From contig CAYTFU010000004.1 in NCBI GenBank assembly GCA_964437185.1, positions 13,455-77,454 on the forward strand: 64,000 nucleotides of DNA. The letters run 5' to 3'. A program made the translations under genes and the position numbers. The DNA comes from UBA10103 sp964437185 (GTDB taxonomy: Bacteria; Patescibacteriota; Minisyncoccia; Phycocordibacterales; UBA2100). Position 1 is the stretch's first letter. Every line of letters begins with the position of its first letter. Below are positions 31,807-38,922 of the stretch, one piece after another. The notes below the pieces were generated by a model, which had not been told where the DNA came from, searched no databases, and saw nothing but the letters and a program-made list of their open reading frames with translations.

Positions 31807-33691
31807 TTAGCCTCGCGCGATTACGATTCGCGGAGTCTCACTTTCGCTTGCACGTTCGATCACCATTGAGTCCGAGGTGCTCATTGATGGAGAGACGTTG
31901 GGATTGTGTGATTTCTCACGTGCAGTCTTCGTCTCCGCAACGACCGGCTTTGTTTGTGCCGTGAATGCTGCAACGTTCCTGGAAGACGCATGGCCAGCGT
32001 ACTGCTGCGCCGCTACTCCTTTGTAGTACACGACGAGGTACGCTCCTGCGCCAGCAACCGAGAGCATCGAGAGCCAGTAGAGCATGTTGCCGACGATTCC
32101 GAGATCAAGACCCGTGTACGGAATCTGCGTGAGCGACACATACGGCGCCGAACTTCCGACCGTCACGTACGTGCTGCAGGTATTGGTACCTCCGGCCCCC
32201 GAGACCGTGAGCGTATAGGTCTTTGAGAAGTTTGGACGCACTGCGAGCGAACCACCGTTGGCCTGCACTGCGCCGATTCCGTCTGAGAGCCACGCGCTCG
32301 TCGCGCCAGGAGCAGACCACGTAAGGTATGCGGCCTGACCGTTTGCGACAACACTTGGGCTTGCAGAGATCGTGCAGTACAGATTGTTTTGGTATTGCTG
32401 CGGGTACGTGTACTGAATCGGGTACGTTACCGGAGCTTGCCACACGGGAGTAACGGGGGCGGTGTTGTTGTTGGTGTTTGTGTTATTACCGCCCGTGTTG
32501 GAATTGTCGTTGTTGTTGGTGTTGGTGTTGGTAATGTTGATCACAGGGGCGGGAGCGGGTGTCGGATTCTGCACCGGAGGCACGCAGACATTCCCCTGAA
32601 GCACGTACCCTGTCGGACACTGTGTCGCGGGTACACAAGTACCATTTACAAGACTCTGACCTGTCGGACACTGAGTCGGAGGGACACACACGCCATTGTG
32701 CATCGTCGTTCCAGATGGGCAGGTCGTCGGAGGGATGCACACGCCGTTCTGAAGAACCAATCCTGCAGGACACTGAGTCGGAGGGACGCACGTGTTACCT
32801 ACTTTCGTGTATCCGGCTGGACACGTCGTGGTGCCAATACAATTCGGGTAGTAGCCGGTCGTGCCTGCGGGGCAGACGGGGTGAGCAGGAGGCGGGGTTG
32901 GGTAGGTTGGGTATGAGTAGGAAGGGTACGAGTAGCTCGGCGTGTAGGAGTAGGCCACACCACCGATGACGACAGGCTGATAACCGTAGTTGTATCCGCC
33001 GTACGTGCCATAACCACCGTACGTGCCGTACTCCCCATAGGTTCCACAACACTGAGACGCGTAGGAACCACAATTGTAGGAACAACCGTAGCCAAATATT
33101 TGTGACCCATCCGTAGCGTACACACCACCAACTTGCGAACCGTCGGTTCCGTAACCACCAAGTTGCNNNNNNNNNNNNNNNNNNNNNNNNNNNNNNNNNN
33201 NNNNNNNNNNNNNNNNNNNNNNNNNNNNNNNNNNNNNNNNNNNNNNNNNNNNNNNNNNNNNNNNNNGAACCATCTGTGCCATAAGCACCACCAAGCTGCG
33301 AACCGTCGGTTCCGTAACCACCAAGTTGCGAACCATCTGTGCCATAAGCACCACCAAGCTGCGAACCGTCGGTTCCGTAACCACTCCCAAAGTTCGAACC
33401 ATAATCGTATGCATTGCCGAAGTTCGAGCCGTAGTCATATCCGCCTCCAAAGTTGGAGCCGTAGTCATACGCGGATCCGGCGCCGAAATTGGAGCCGTAA
33501 TCATAAGCTCCACCAAAGTTAGATCCATAGTCATAGCTTCCACCGAAGTTGGAACCGTAGTCATATCCGCCTCCAAAGTTGGAGCCGTAATCATATTGCG
33601 CATGCGCAGTGGCAGCGACACCGAAAACAGCGACAAAAACAAACGTCGTAGAAAGTGTGAGCCCTGCAATGCGGTTAATGAATTGATTCAT
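31807..33691 (-). CDS. Secreted tandem-repeat surface protein with IPYTG signal (interrupted by scaffold gap)
   Basis: One gene split by a 100-N gap that also breaks the frame. Signal peptide: FVFVAVFGVAATAHAQ. Seven YDYGSNFGG-type nonapeptides are followed by YGTDGSQLGGA-type repeats that run into the gap and resume after it. Next come a Tyr/Gly segment, five or six Cys repeats of the pattern CPxGxxxxNGxCVPPTQ, a Thr/Asn linker, an Ig-like domain (CTISASPSVVANGQAAYLTW) and a C-terminal IPYTG followed by a hydrophobic helix (NMLYWLSMLSVAGAGAYLVV) and a 60-residue polar tail. Probably an extended cell-surface fibre or adhesin; a sortase gene lies 8 kb away. Strong TTGACA promoter. Confidence 0.8.
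33167..33266. other. Assembly gap (100 N) inside the tandem repeats
   Basis: Exactly 100 N flanked on both sides by the same YGTDGSQLGG-encoding repeat unit; a scaffolding gap caused by repeats. The true repeat number and frame are unknown. Confidence 0.95.
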
Positions 33692-33734
33692 ACGATAAAT
33701 GATTCTAATTGCGGCTAAAACCTATAATGTTGAT

Positions 33735-33762
33735 AGTATATCAGGTAATTTCAACTTGTCAA
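33735..33762 (-). promoter_or_regulatory. Promoter of the repeat-protein gene (TTGACA-N16-TATACT)
   Basis: -35 TTGACA (33757-33762), 16-nt spacer ending TGA, -10 TATACT (33735-33740). Leader about 37 nt. Confidence 0.75.
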
Positions 33763-33775
33763 GTACAAAAAGTCC

Positions 33776-33803
33776 GGGGCTCAACATTGCTGTCGAGCCC
33801 CTT
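33776..33803 (-). terminator. Terminator of the 33.8 kb secreted-protein gene
   Basis: 7-bp stem GGGGCTC/GAGCCCC, then GGACTTTTTG on the minus strand; directly upstream of the next gene's -35 box. Confidence 0.7.
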
Positions 33804-33836
33804 GGTCACGCAACGAATCATCGCTGCGCTCAATCT

Positions 33837-34316
33837 TCAGCCAGCCTGTTCGCAGGCCTTCTTGTGGGGGGCAAGATCCCCCAGCGCCTCCGTCTTGTTC
33901 ATGAGAACGAGGCGGGAGGGCAACCCGTCCGACCACTTGATCGTGAGCAGGCGGGGATTGATCTCCCCCTTGGGGTCGTGGCAGAATACCCCGCCGATTT
34001 CCCCGGCGGCGAAGCTGGTCGGCAGCTTCATCGCGAGAGATCCGGCGTTGGTCTTAACGGCGAGCCGGAAGCCGCCCTGGATGTTGGAGGCGGCCGACCG
34101 AAGGATGACATCGGTGCCGGAATTACAAGCCCTGATGTCGGCCTCCTTGATACCCGACCCGAAGAACGTCAGCCAAGCGTTGGGCTTGGTATTGTCCACG
34201 TCGGGGATGGAGACGTATGTCTCCTGGCAGGCCGGAGCGGCCGGGGTCTGGGCAAAGGCGGGCGCGACGGTGGTCATGGCGGCGAGGACGGCGGCAGTCA
34301 GGATGGAACGGATCAT
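33837..34316 (-). CDS. Small secreted protein A (unknown)
   Basis: 159 aa; no family recognised. Signal peptide MIRSILTAAVLAAMTTVAPA with an AFA-Q cleavage site, and a mature domain with two or three cysteines (PACQETYVSI, IRACNSGTD, GGVFCHDPKG), beta-rich (GGFRLAVKTNAGSLAMKL; RLLTIKWSDGLPSRLVLMNK). The start is supported by AAGGAG about 9 nt upstream. Transcribed from its own TTGACA-N16-TATACT promoter with a long (about 208 nt) leader, and ended by its own terminator. GC-rich codon use differs from the AT-richer repeat gene beside it. Confidence 0.65.
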   Translation of the reverse strand: MIRSILTAAVLAAMTTVAPAFAQTPAAPACQETYVSIPDVDNTKPNAWLTFFGSGIKEADIRACNSGTDVILRSAASNIQGGFRLAVKTNAGSLAMKLPTSFAAGEIGGVFCHDPKGEINPRLLTIKWSDGLPSRLVLMNKTEALGDLAPHKKACEQAG

Positions 34317-34524
34317 GGCTGGTAACTCCTTGCTGTGCCCCACTTTTTGGCGGGGGCGTTTCCGCGCAGAGAACGACTGTCGGTCGCGCGCTATGCGGAA
34401 AGCCTCACACCAAAATACCTAACTGTTGGCTAGCTGAAGTAAGTGAAAGAACAAGGGCTTGTAAGCCCAGCTCTGGTGCCTTGTAGCAACAAAGCTAGGC
34501 GGACAAGGGGATCAATTCAATGAC
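34317..34524 (-). other. Long structured 5' leader of secreted protein A
   Basis: About 208 nt from the predicted start site to the ATG, without an ORF. It contains GGGCTT-AC-AAGCCC, a TTTCCGC/GCGGAAA long-range pair and a GCCCC/GGGGC hairpin directly before the Shine-Dalgarno. A cis-regulatory RNA is possible; no known riboswitch is recognised. Confidence 0.4.
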
Positions 34525-34530
34525 ACGAAC

Positions 34531-34558
34531 AGTATATCACCTTCTGTACATTTGTCAA
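34531..34558 (-). promoter_or_regulatory. Promoter of secreted protein A (TTGACA-N16-TATACT)
   Basis: -35 TTGACA (34553-34558), 16-nt spacer ending TGA, -10 TATACT (34531-34536). Confidence 0.75.
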
Positions 34559-34635
34559 TAGCTACAATGTCTATAGATTGAGCCATTTTACGAGTTTCCG
34601 GCACTTCCCCATTTCTGAGAAAGTTTCGGAAATAT

Positions 34636-34685
34636 ATAAAAGGCTTTGGAAGCGACGCGGCACGCAGAGTGCACACGTCGCTTCC
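34636..34685 (-). terminator. Terminator of the lipoprotein gene
   Basis: 10-bp stem GGAAGCGACG/CGTCGCTTCC with an 18-nt loop, then AAAGCCTTTTATAT on the minus strand. Confidence 0.6.
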
Positions 34686-34698
34686 GGGTTGAGGAAAG

Positions 34699-35172
34699 TC
34701 ACGTCGAGCGCTGTGGCATCCACCCGACCGGCTTGAAGCGCCCTGGGCCAATCGGCTGCAAGCGGAGAAGATGGCTCGGGTGCCGTTGCTCCACGCTCGT
34801 TTCGAACGTACCGACGCGCGTCGTGTACACCCAAACGATACGACCGTCACGAGTAGTGACGCACTCCTTGTAGTTCGCAGCCACCTCGATGACGCAGGTG
34901 GGGCAGGGCTCCGCCCCTTTCACCGGAGCGTGGAAAATACGCGGCTGGGGCGGGCGCGGAACGTACACGGGCGGAGCAGGCGGCGGGGCATACTGCACCG
35001 CCGGCGCAGGCTGCGTCGTAGACTCGCAGCACTGCTGTCCCCCGACGTTCACGGCGACGTTCGTGTTGTTGTTCAGCACAGGCGCCGCCTGCGGCGAGAC
35101 CGGCTGGTTCGCGCACGCCGAGAGGCCCCCCAGTACGGCGAAAGCTGCCAAAGCGAGATTGCGAATACGCAT
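34699..35172 (-). CDS. Small lipoprotein B with shared C-terminal domain
   Basis: 157 aa. Lipoprotein signal MRIRNLALAAFAVLGGLSAC with lipobox LSAC. The mature part has Asn- and Pro-rich stretches (APPPAPPVYVPRPPQPR) and then a compact C-terminal domain of about 55 residues: KECVTTRDGRIVWVYTTRVG, TFETSVEQRHPSHLLRL, FKPVGWMP. That domain recurs in the membrane protein encoded next (35335-35769), so the two are paralogous by C-terminus. Start supported by AAAGGAA 7 nt before the ATG. Probably envelope-exposed. Function unknown. Confidence 0.65.
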   Translation of the reverse strand: MRIRNLALAAFAVLGGLSACANQPVSPQAAPVLNNNTNVAVNVGGQQCCESTTQPAPAVQYAPPPAPPVYVPRPPQPRIFHAPVKGAEPCPTCVIEVAANYKECVTTRDGRIVWVYTTRVGTFETSVEQRHPSHLLRLQPIGPGRFKPVGWMPQRST

Positions 35173-35269
35173 GGTCGTGTTCCTTTCCTGAACACATTGT
35201 GAAGACAAAGATCGTTAGTCTCTTGCGAGAGCTATCTGGCAGCGAGGATCGCTACCATAATTGCGTTCG

Positions 35270-35317
35270 CAAAAAAAGTCATTGGAAGCAGCGCGGCTCG
35301 GTGCACACGCCGCTCCC
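35270..35317 (-). terminator. Terminator of the 35.3 kb membrane-protein gene
   Basis: GC-rich hairpin (GGGAGCGGC/GCCGCGCTGCTTCC) followed by TGACTTTTTTT on the minus strand. Part of the loop (GTGCACACG) resembles the previous terminator. Confidence 0.7.
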
Positions 35318-35334
35318 AACTTAGAAAGATCAAA

Positions 35335-35769
35335 TCACGGTGGGACCCATCGCACCGGCTTACGTACGCCGCGCCTCACATATTCAAGCGCCAAGCGATC
35401 CGCCGGATTTTGTTGCTGGACGGTGGTGTCGAAGGTGCCACATTCCGTTTTGTAGTGCCACGGCTTGGGCCCGTCGACTTTCTTGAGGAAGGTCGCCTCG
35501 ACGAGGATCTCCTCCCGAGAACTACAGTCCACGCGCGGCGGCCCTCGTTTAGTGTCGACAGCCCGATTGTCGGAGGTATCCCCCCCTGCTGCGCGATCCA
35601 GCGGGACGCCGGCGCGATAAAGCACAGCGTCGTTGATGGCGCTAAAGAGCTCTCTTGCGCCGACGGCTATCCCTCCGATCAGTGCGATCAAGAGAATAGC
35701 CCAAATCAGGAATTTCCCCCACGCTGTCGATGCTGCGGGAGCCGACGTGGTCGTTGGCGTTTGCGCCAT
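35335..35769 (-). CDS. Single-pass membrane protein C with shared C-terminal domain
   Basis: 144 aa. One transmembrane helix near residues 17-40 (WGKFLIWAILLIALIGGIAV) after a short Thr/Ala-rich cytoplasmic end, then an extracytoplasmic region ending in the same domain as lipoprotein B: CGTFDTTVQQQNPADRLALE and RKPVRWVPP line up with VGTFETSVEQRHPSHLLRL and FKPVGWMP. Start supported by a GGGGGAG Shine-Dalgarno about 8 nt upstream. Own promoter TTGACT-N16-TACAAT and own terminator. B and C may act on, or compete for, the same partner; this is inference. Confidence 0.65.
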   Translation of the reverse strand: MAQTPTTTSAPAASTAWGKFLIWAILLIALIGGIAVGARELFSAINDAVLYRAGVPLDRAAGGDTSDNRAVDTKRGPPRVDCSSREEILVEATFLKKVDGPKPWHYKTECGTFDTTVQQQNPADRLALEYVRRGVRKPVRWVPP

Positions 35770-35841
35770 TGGATCTCTCCCCCCTCTCACCCTCGGGAAT
35801 GGGCACGCTGTGCGTGATGTTTGACACTATTGTCTGGCAAC

Positions 35842-35869
35842 ATTGTATCGCAAAGTATAAAAAAGTCAA
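35842..35869 (-). promoter_or_regulatory. Promoter of membrane protein C (TTGACT-N16-TACAAT)
   Basis: -35 TTGACT (35864-35869) lies inside the T-rich end of the upstream gene's terminator; -10 TACAAT (35842-35847). Leader about 66 nt. Confidence 0.7.
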
Positions 35870-35894
35870 GGGTGGCACACGAAGTCCACCCTTG
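35862..35894 (-). terminator. Terminator of the two-gene membrane operon D/E
   Basis: 9-bp stem CAAGGGTGG/CCACCCTTG followed by ACTTTTTT on the minus strand. Its 3' arm and T tract double as the -35 region of the next promoter. Confidence 0.75.
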
Positions 35895-35926
35895 ATGACT
35901 TCCAGCAGGCAAAGATCAGGCTCCGG

Positions 35927-36400
35927 CTAGCTTGGCGCAGGGTGCTCATCCCGGGCAGTTGCGACCATCGACCACGCCATCAAGAGCGCGAGGCCCTCGA
36001 AGGCATTGGCCACCAAAAGGCCGAGGAACATGTAGAATCCCTCGTACCCCAAGGAAATAGTGCCCCAGAGCCAGAACGCTGCGATGACCGGCGTCAGGAA
36101 CATCGCCACCATGGATAACCCGAGGTCGAGAGCCATGAGCGACTCCTTGGTCTTGTTCCTCCCCCAAATCCACAGCATTTGCAGGAACCCGTAAGCTCCG
36201 CAAGCCAGCAGAAACCCCGGCATGATGCTCTGTCTCACGCGAAGCGGAAACCATTCCGCTCCCATCCCTCCGAAAAAGATCAGGGAGACAACGGCAATAT
36301 AGAGGCAGCTGCTGCCGACCCCCAGTGCCGTCGTCACATCGGAAAGCGATGACCGCCGAACATGGCGGTGATCCCCTGCGGGCGTGACCGGATCAGTCAT
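35927..36400 (-). CDS. Membrane protein D, four helices (unknown)
   Basis: 157 aa. Basic N-terminus (HRHVRRSSLSD) and four predicted helices: SCLYIAVVSLIFFGGMG, IMPGFLLACGAYGFLQMLWI, LGLSMVAMFLTPVIAAFWLW and YMFLGLLVANAFEGLALLMA. No catalytic motif or family recognised. Start supported by AAAGGA 8 nt before the ATG. Second gene of an operon with protein E, 31 nt apart; the terminator follows 30 nt after the stop. Confidence 0.6.
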   Translation of the reverse strand: MTDPVTPAGDHRHVRRSSLSDVTTALGVGSSCLYIAVVSLIFFGGMGAEWFPLRVRQSIMPGFLLACGAYGFLQMLWIWGRNKTKESLMALDLGLSMVAMFLTPVIAAFWLWGTISLGYEGFYMFLGLLVANAFEGLALLMAWSMVATARDEHPAPS

Positions 36401-36431
36401 TGGTCTAGTCCTTTCAGCGGCTGCGCCGCGT

Positions 36432-36767
36432 TCAGTGTTTCCAGATCGGGCGAAAGAGATTGCGAACGGCGAGCATAATCAGCTCGACGAACGCCACCAC
36501 TTCCGCCAGAATCATCGCTTTTTCGAAGTTGAGAAGCCTTACGGCTGCCTCAATCCGCTTGCCAACGGAAGGAGCAAATTGGGCCGAAGCCCACTTTACC
36601 GCTGCCAGGTTGGCGTCGAACCCCCAGATGAGGAAGTCCGGGTTGTATAGCCACAACGAAATTACAATCGCCGCGGCCGTGGTGAGTGTGACGGCCTTAA
36701 AGATCAACCCACCGAAAAGCCATACGAGACCCATTGGGCCCTCCATGCTGTTTGCAGTTTCGGCCAT
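36432..36767 (-). CDS. Membrane protein E (unknown)
   Basis: 111 aa. Helices at about residues 12-42 (GLVWLFGGLIFKAVTLTTAA, then AIVISLWLY) and 82-103 (AMILAEVVAFVELIMLAVRN), with a charged soluble middle (KRIEAAVRLLNFEK). No family recognised. GAGG lies 6 nt before the ATG. First gene of an operon with protein D, from TTGACA-N16-TATCAT. It shares the promoter and Shine-Dalgarno style of genes A-C, so A-E look like one acquired or co-regulated group. Confidence 0.6.
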   Translation of the reverse strand: MAETANSMEGPMGLVWLFGGLIFKAVTLTTAAAIVISLWLYNPDFLIWGFDANLAAVKWASAQFAPSVGKRIEAAVRLLNFEKAMILAEVVAFVELIMLAVRNLFRPIWKH

Positions 36768-36812
36768 GATTGGCCTCGGATTTGCGCCACTATTGGCTAT
36801 TTTCCACTCGCG

Positions 36813-36840
36813 ATGATACTACAATATCACTAAATGTCAA
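36813..36840 (-). promoter_or_regulatory. Promoter of operon E-D (TTGACA-N16-TATCAT)
   Basis: -35 TTGACA (36835-36840), 16-nt spacer, -10 TATCAT (36813-36818). It overlaps the 3' end region of the RelE-type toxin gene. Confidence 0.7.
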
Positions 36841-36856
36841 GGCCTCAAATCGAAAA

Positions 36857-37102
36857 TCATTTTGGGTGATTTCGGATACTGACAATGAAGTACACGCTTC
36901 CGTGAATGAAAAAATAGAAGCGCCAGTACTTGTTGATACGCGCTTGCCAGAGCCCTGTAGCCTCATCGTACTTTTTCGCGTGAAGCGAAGGGTGTCGGAT
37001 GTCTCGCACCAAAAACATCCATTGCTTTTCGCACGATTTTCGGAGTGCGGGCGACAGTTTCTGATATTGCTTGTCCGCGTCATCGGCGAAACGAATGATC
37101 AT
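36857..37102 (-). CDS. RelE-family toxin
   Basis: 81 aa. Compact RelE/YafQ-like fold: MIIRFADDADKQYQKLSPAL, then WMFLVRDIRHPSLHAKKYDE, LWQARINKYWRFYFFIHG and VYFIVSIRNHPK. The basic Lys/Arg/Tyr residues expected of ribosome-dependent mRNA interferases are present (KKYDE, RINKYWRFYF). It follows the AbrB-type antitoxin by 6 nt, a normal toxin-antitoxin pair, so co-transcription from the antitoxin promoter is likely. Target untested. Confidence 0.8.
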   Translation of the reverse strand: MIIRFADDADKQYQKLSPALRKSCEKQWMFLVRDIRHPSLHAKKYDEATGLWQARINKYWRFYFFIHGSVYFIVSIRNHPK

Positions 37103-37108
37103 ACGGGC

Positions 37109-37378
37109 CTATACCCTCCCCCATTTTTCCTTACGCTTCTTGTGAAATTCCTTTACGGATGAAAATTCAATGAAGTTCCCTGTTTTAAGATCTTCGAGGG
37201 CACGCCGCACATCTTCCTGAAGCGAGGGATCGAGGCGTGAGATCGGGGCAAGAAAAATTCCACCATCGCGTTCGCGCAACTCGAGTACATCCCCTTCGCC
37301 TACACTCAGGCGAGCTCGTACCTTCTTCGGAAGCGTGAGCACCCCTCGTGCTTGCATTTTTACGGTGATAGATGTCAT
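37109..37378 (-). CDS. AbrB/MazE-type antitoxin
   Basis: 89 aa. The N-terminal swapped-hairpin AbrB domain (VKMQARGVLTLPKKVRARLS, VGEGDVLELRERDGGIFLAP; residues 5-45) binds DNA as a dimer, and the C-terminal 40 residues (PSLQEDVRRALEDLKTGNFI) should wrap the toxin. Pairs with the RelE-type toxin 6 nt downstream. Minus-strand TGATACACT lies 4 nt before the ATG (leaderless), and a 12-bp-arm palindrome lies just upstream (37410-37434), a candidate self-operator. Confidence 0.85.
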   Translation of the reverse strand: MTSITVKMQARGVLTLPKKVRARLSVGEGDVLELRERDGGIFLAPISRLDPSLQEDVRRALEDLKTGNFIEFSSVKEFHKKRKEKWGRV

Positions 37379-37409
37379 ACAAAGTGTATCAACTCTTACT
37401 CGTGCAGTA

Positions 37410-37434
37410 TTGCAGAAATACCGTATTTCTGCAA
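37410..37434. promoter_or_regulatory. Palindrome upstream of the AbrB antitoxin gene
   Basis: Perfect 12-bp arms TTGCAGAAATAC/GTATTTCTGCAA with a 1-nt centre, covering the expected -35 region of the antitoxin promoter. It is also 3' of the 37460-37756 gene, but has no T tract. Confidence 0.55.
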
Positions 37435-37459
37435 GTAGAGGTGGGGTGCAGTTAGTTCC

Positions 37460-37756
37460 CTACTTCGCCCCCAGACCCTCCTTCAATTCCTCTATGCGAA
37501 TTTGGTTGTCGACATCCTTAAGCTCCTTCTCTAGTGCTTTTATCGTCTCAAGACCCGCTTGCTTGAGCGCAATATCAGCTTCCTCTTCGGCGACCTTGCT
37601 GCTTACTGCCTTTTCGAAAAGAGCAAAAAGTATTTCATTTCGTGTTTCCTCAGGGAACTCCGCAAGGTGATCGGCGAGGAATTTTTGTGCAGCAGCCTCA
37701 TTGCCCGCATCGACAATTCGCTTATATTCATCGTAAAGTTCTGTAGGTGTAGACAT
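37460..37756 (-). CDS. Small helical protein (unknown)
   Basis: 98 aa, mostly acidic helix and coiled coil: ELYDEYKRIVDAGNEAAAQK, FPEETRNEILFALFEKAV, and a C-terminal heptad-like KALEKELKDVDNQIRIEELK. No signal peptide or membrane helix. Starts 1 nt after the stop of the 361-aa gene, so the two form an operon and probably act together. No family recognised. Confidence 0.6.
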   Translation of the reverse strand: MSTPTELYDEYKRIVDAGNEAAAQKFLADHLAEFPEETRNEILFALFEKAVSSKVAEEEADIALKQAGLETIKALEKELKDVDNQIRIEELKEGLGAK

Positions 37757-37757
37757 A

Positions 37758-38843
37758 TTACAGTTTGAATTCTCCTTTTTTATCTCGGAGCATCATCCGA
37801 AGAAGTTCGAGCCCCACCTGCGCCCAGAAGCTCCTGCCCTTCGTAGCTTCTACATGTGCCACCTCTACCTGACCACGCCACCTGTCGAGATGTTGCTGCT
37901 GTTTGACAGCATCACTCTTATACGCACGGTACTCCGGAGTGGCCTTTTCCTGCTCCCAACCGTCCACCAACTGCGATGTCGATTGCATCTCTCTGCCCGC
38001 ATCGCGAAACGACACTTCAGGGAGCTTCGGCTCCTTCCTATCCATAACTTCTCTCATAAAGGCTTCTCTCAGCTCCGCATTGCCCTCGACAGCCTCACTC
38101 ATAAGCTTGCCAACCTCACCGAGCTGCCTATTGATTTCGTCGCGCTCTGTGAACAATCTCGATCTCAGACCACTCCCCTCCAACCCACTTGCGAGTTTCT
38201 GAGCCTCCGATCCCTTTCCCCACCATCCGGACAACCCTGCCCGAATCTCCTTACGGAAAAGCTCGACTCGCTTCGCCGGGTCATCCTCCCGCATGATATC
38301 TACAAATCGCTCCTCCGTTATCTTCAATTCCTCACACTTCTTTCTCAAGTCTTTATTGAGTGTTGAAAATGTACCGCCTGGATCCTCTCGGTGCCTTTTG
38401 TGCGACGCGAGCTTCTGTTGCATTTGCACCAATCGATCGGCATCAGGACCAAACGCAATCGAAGAAAGTTTGCTCCTCATTACCTCCGCAAATTTTTCGG
38501 GCCCAAGCAAGGTGAGTTGACCAGCCAGTGTAGGATCTTGCTCCGCAAACATCTTTATTGATTCGGGGGTCAACTGAGCCTCGACATTTGCGATGCGATT
38601 CATCGTTTCATTAAGCACTTTGTTTTTCTCTTGGAGCTCTCCAAATTCCGCAAATCCTGGCTCTAGCATTCTTTTTGCCAAATCCTTCCCTGTCGGCCCT
38701 TCCGCCTCAAGCATCTTTCCGAAGAGAATACTGCGATCTTTGTCGCGCAAATTCTCGGCGAGTGTCGGGCCATTTGGGACCGTCGCTGCGGATACTGATG
38801 CAACGGCCTCGCGTTCCTTTTTTAGAAAGTCTTCGAGCACCAT
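37758..38843 (-). CDS. Uncharacterised helical protein (361 aa)
   Basis: No family recognised. Almost entirely charged helix with predicted coiled-coil stretches (AEFGELQEKNKVLNETMNRI, STLNKDLRKKCEELKITEER, TERDEINRQLGEVGKLMSEA); C-terminus SFWAQVGLELLRMMLRDKKG. No signal peptide. ATG 38843 (MVLEDFLKKEREAV) lies 9 nt after a minus-strand TGCTACCAT extended -10; the longer upstream frame is rejected because it reads antisense to the divergent gene. Divergent from the equally uncharacterised 512-aa gene; both could be parts of one lineage-specific system. Confidence 0.65.
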   Translation of the reverse strand: MVLEDFLKKEREAVASVSAATVPNGPTLAENLRDKDRSILFGKMLEAEGPTGKDLAKRMLEPGFAEFGELQEKNKVLNETMNRIANVEAQLTPESIKMFAEQDPTLAGQLTLLGPEKFAEVMRSKLSSIAFGPDADRLVQMQQKLASHKRHREDPGGTFSTLNKDLRKKCEELKITEERFVDIMREDDPAKRVELFRKEIRAGLSGWWGKGSEAQKLASGLEGSGLRSRLFTERDEINRQLGEVGKLMSEAVEGNAELREAFMREVMDRKEPKLPEVSFRDAGREMQSTSQLVDGWEQEKATPEYRAYKSDAVKQQQHLDRWRGQVEVAHVEATKGRSFWAQVGLELLRMMLRDKKGEFKL

Positions 38844-38903
38844 GGTGCCCTGATGGTAGCAGAGGGGGGCGTGCGTGCAAGGGAGAGTGTTTACAACATT
38901 TGC

Positions 38904-38912
38904 TGGTACAAT
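38904..38912 (+). promoter_or_regulatory. Extended -10 of the 512-aa gene
   Basis: TGGTACAAT, 10 nt before ATG; TTTACA occurs upstream, but spaced only 11 nt. Confidence 0.45.
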
Positions 38913-38922
38913 TTTGCTATCT

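Noticed and set aside
31807..33691. Frameshifted pseudogene
   Set aside because: The frame change coincides with the 100-N gap of arbitrary length inside identical repeats; both flanks read cleanly.
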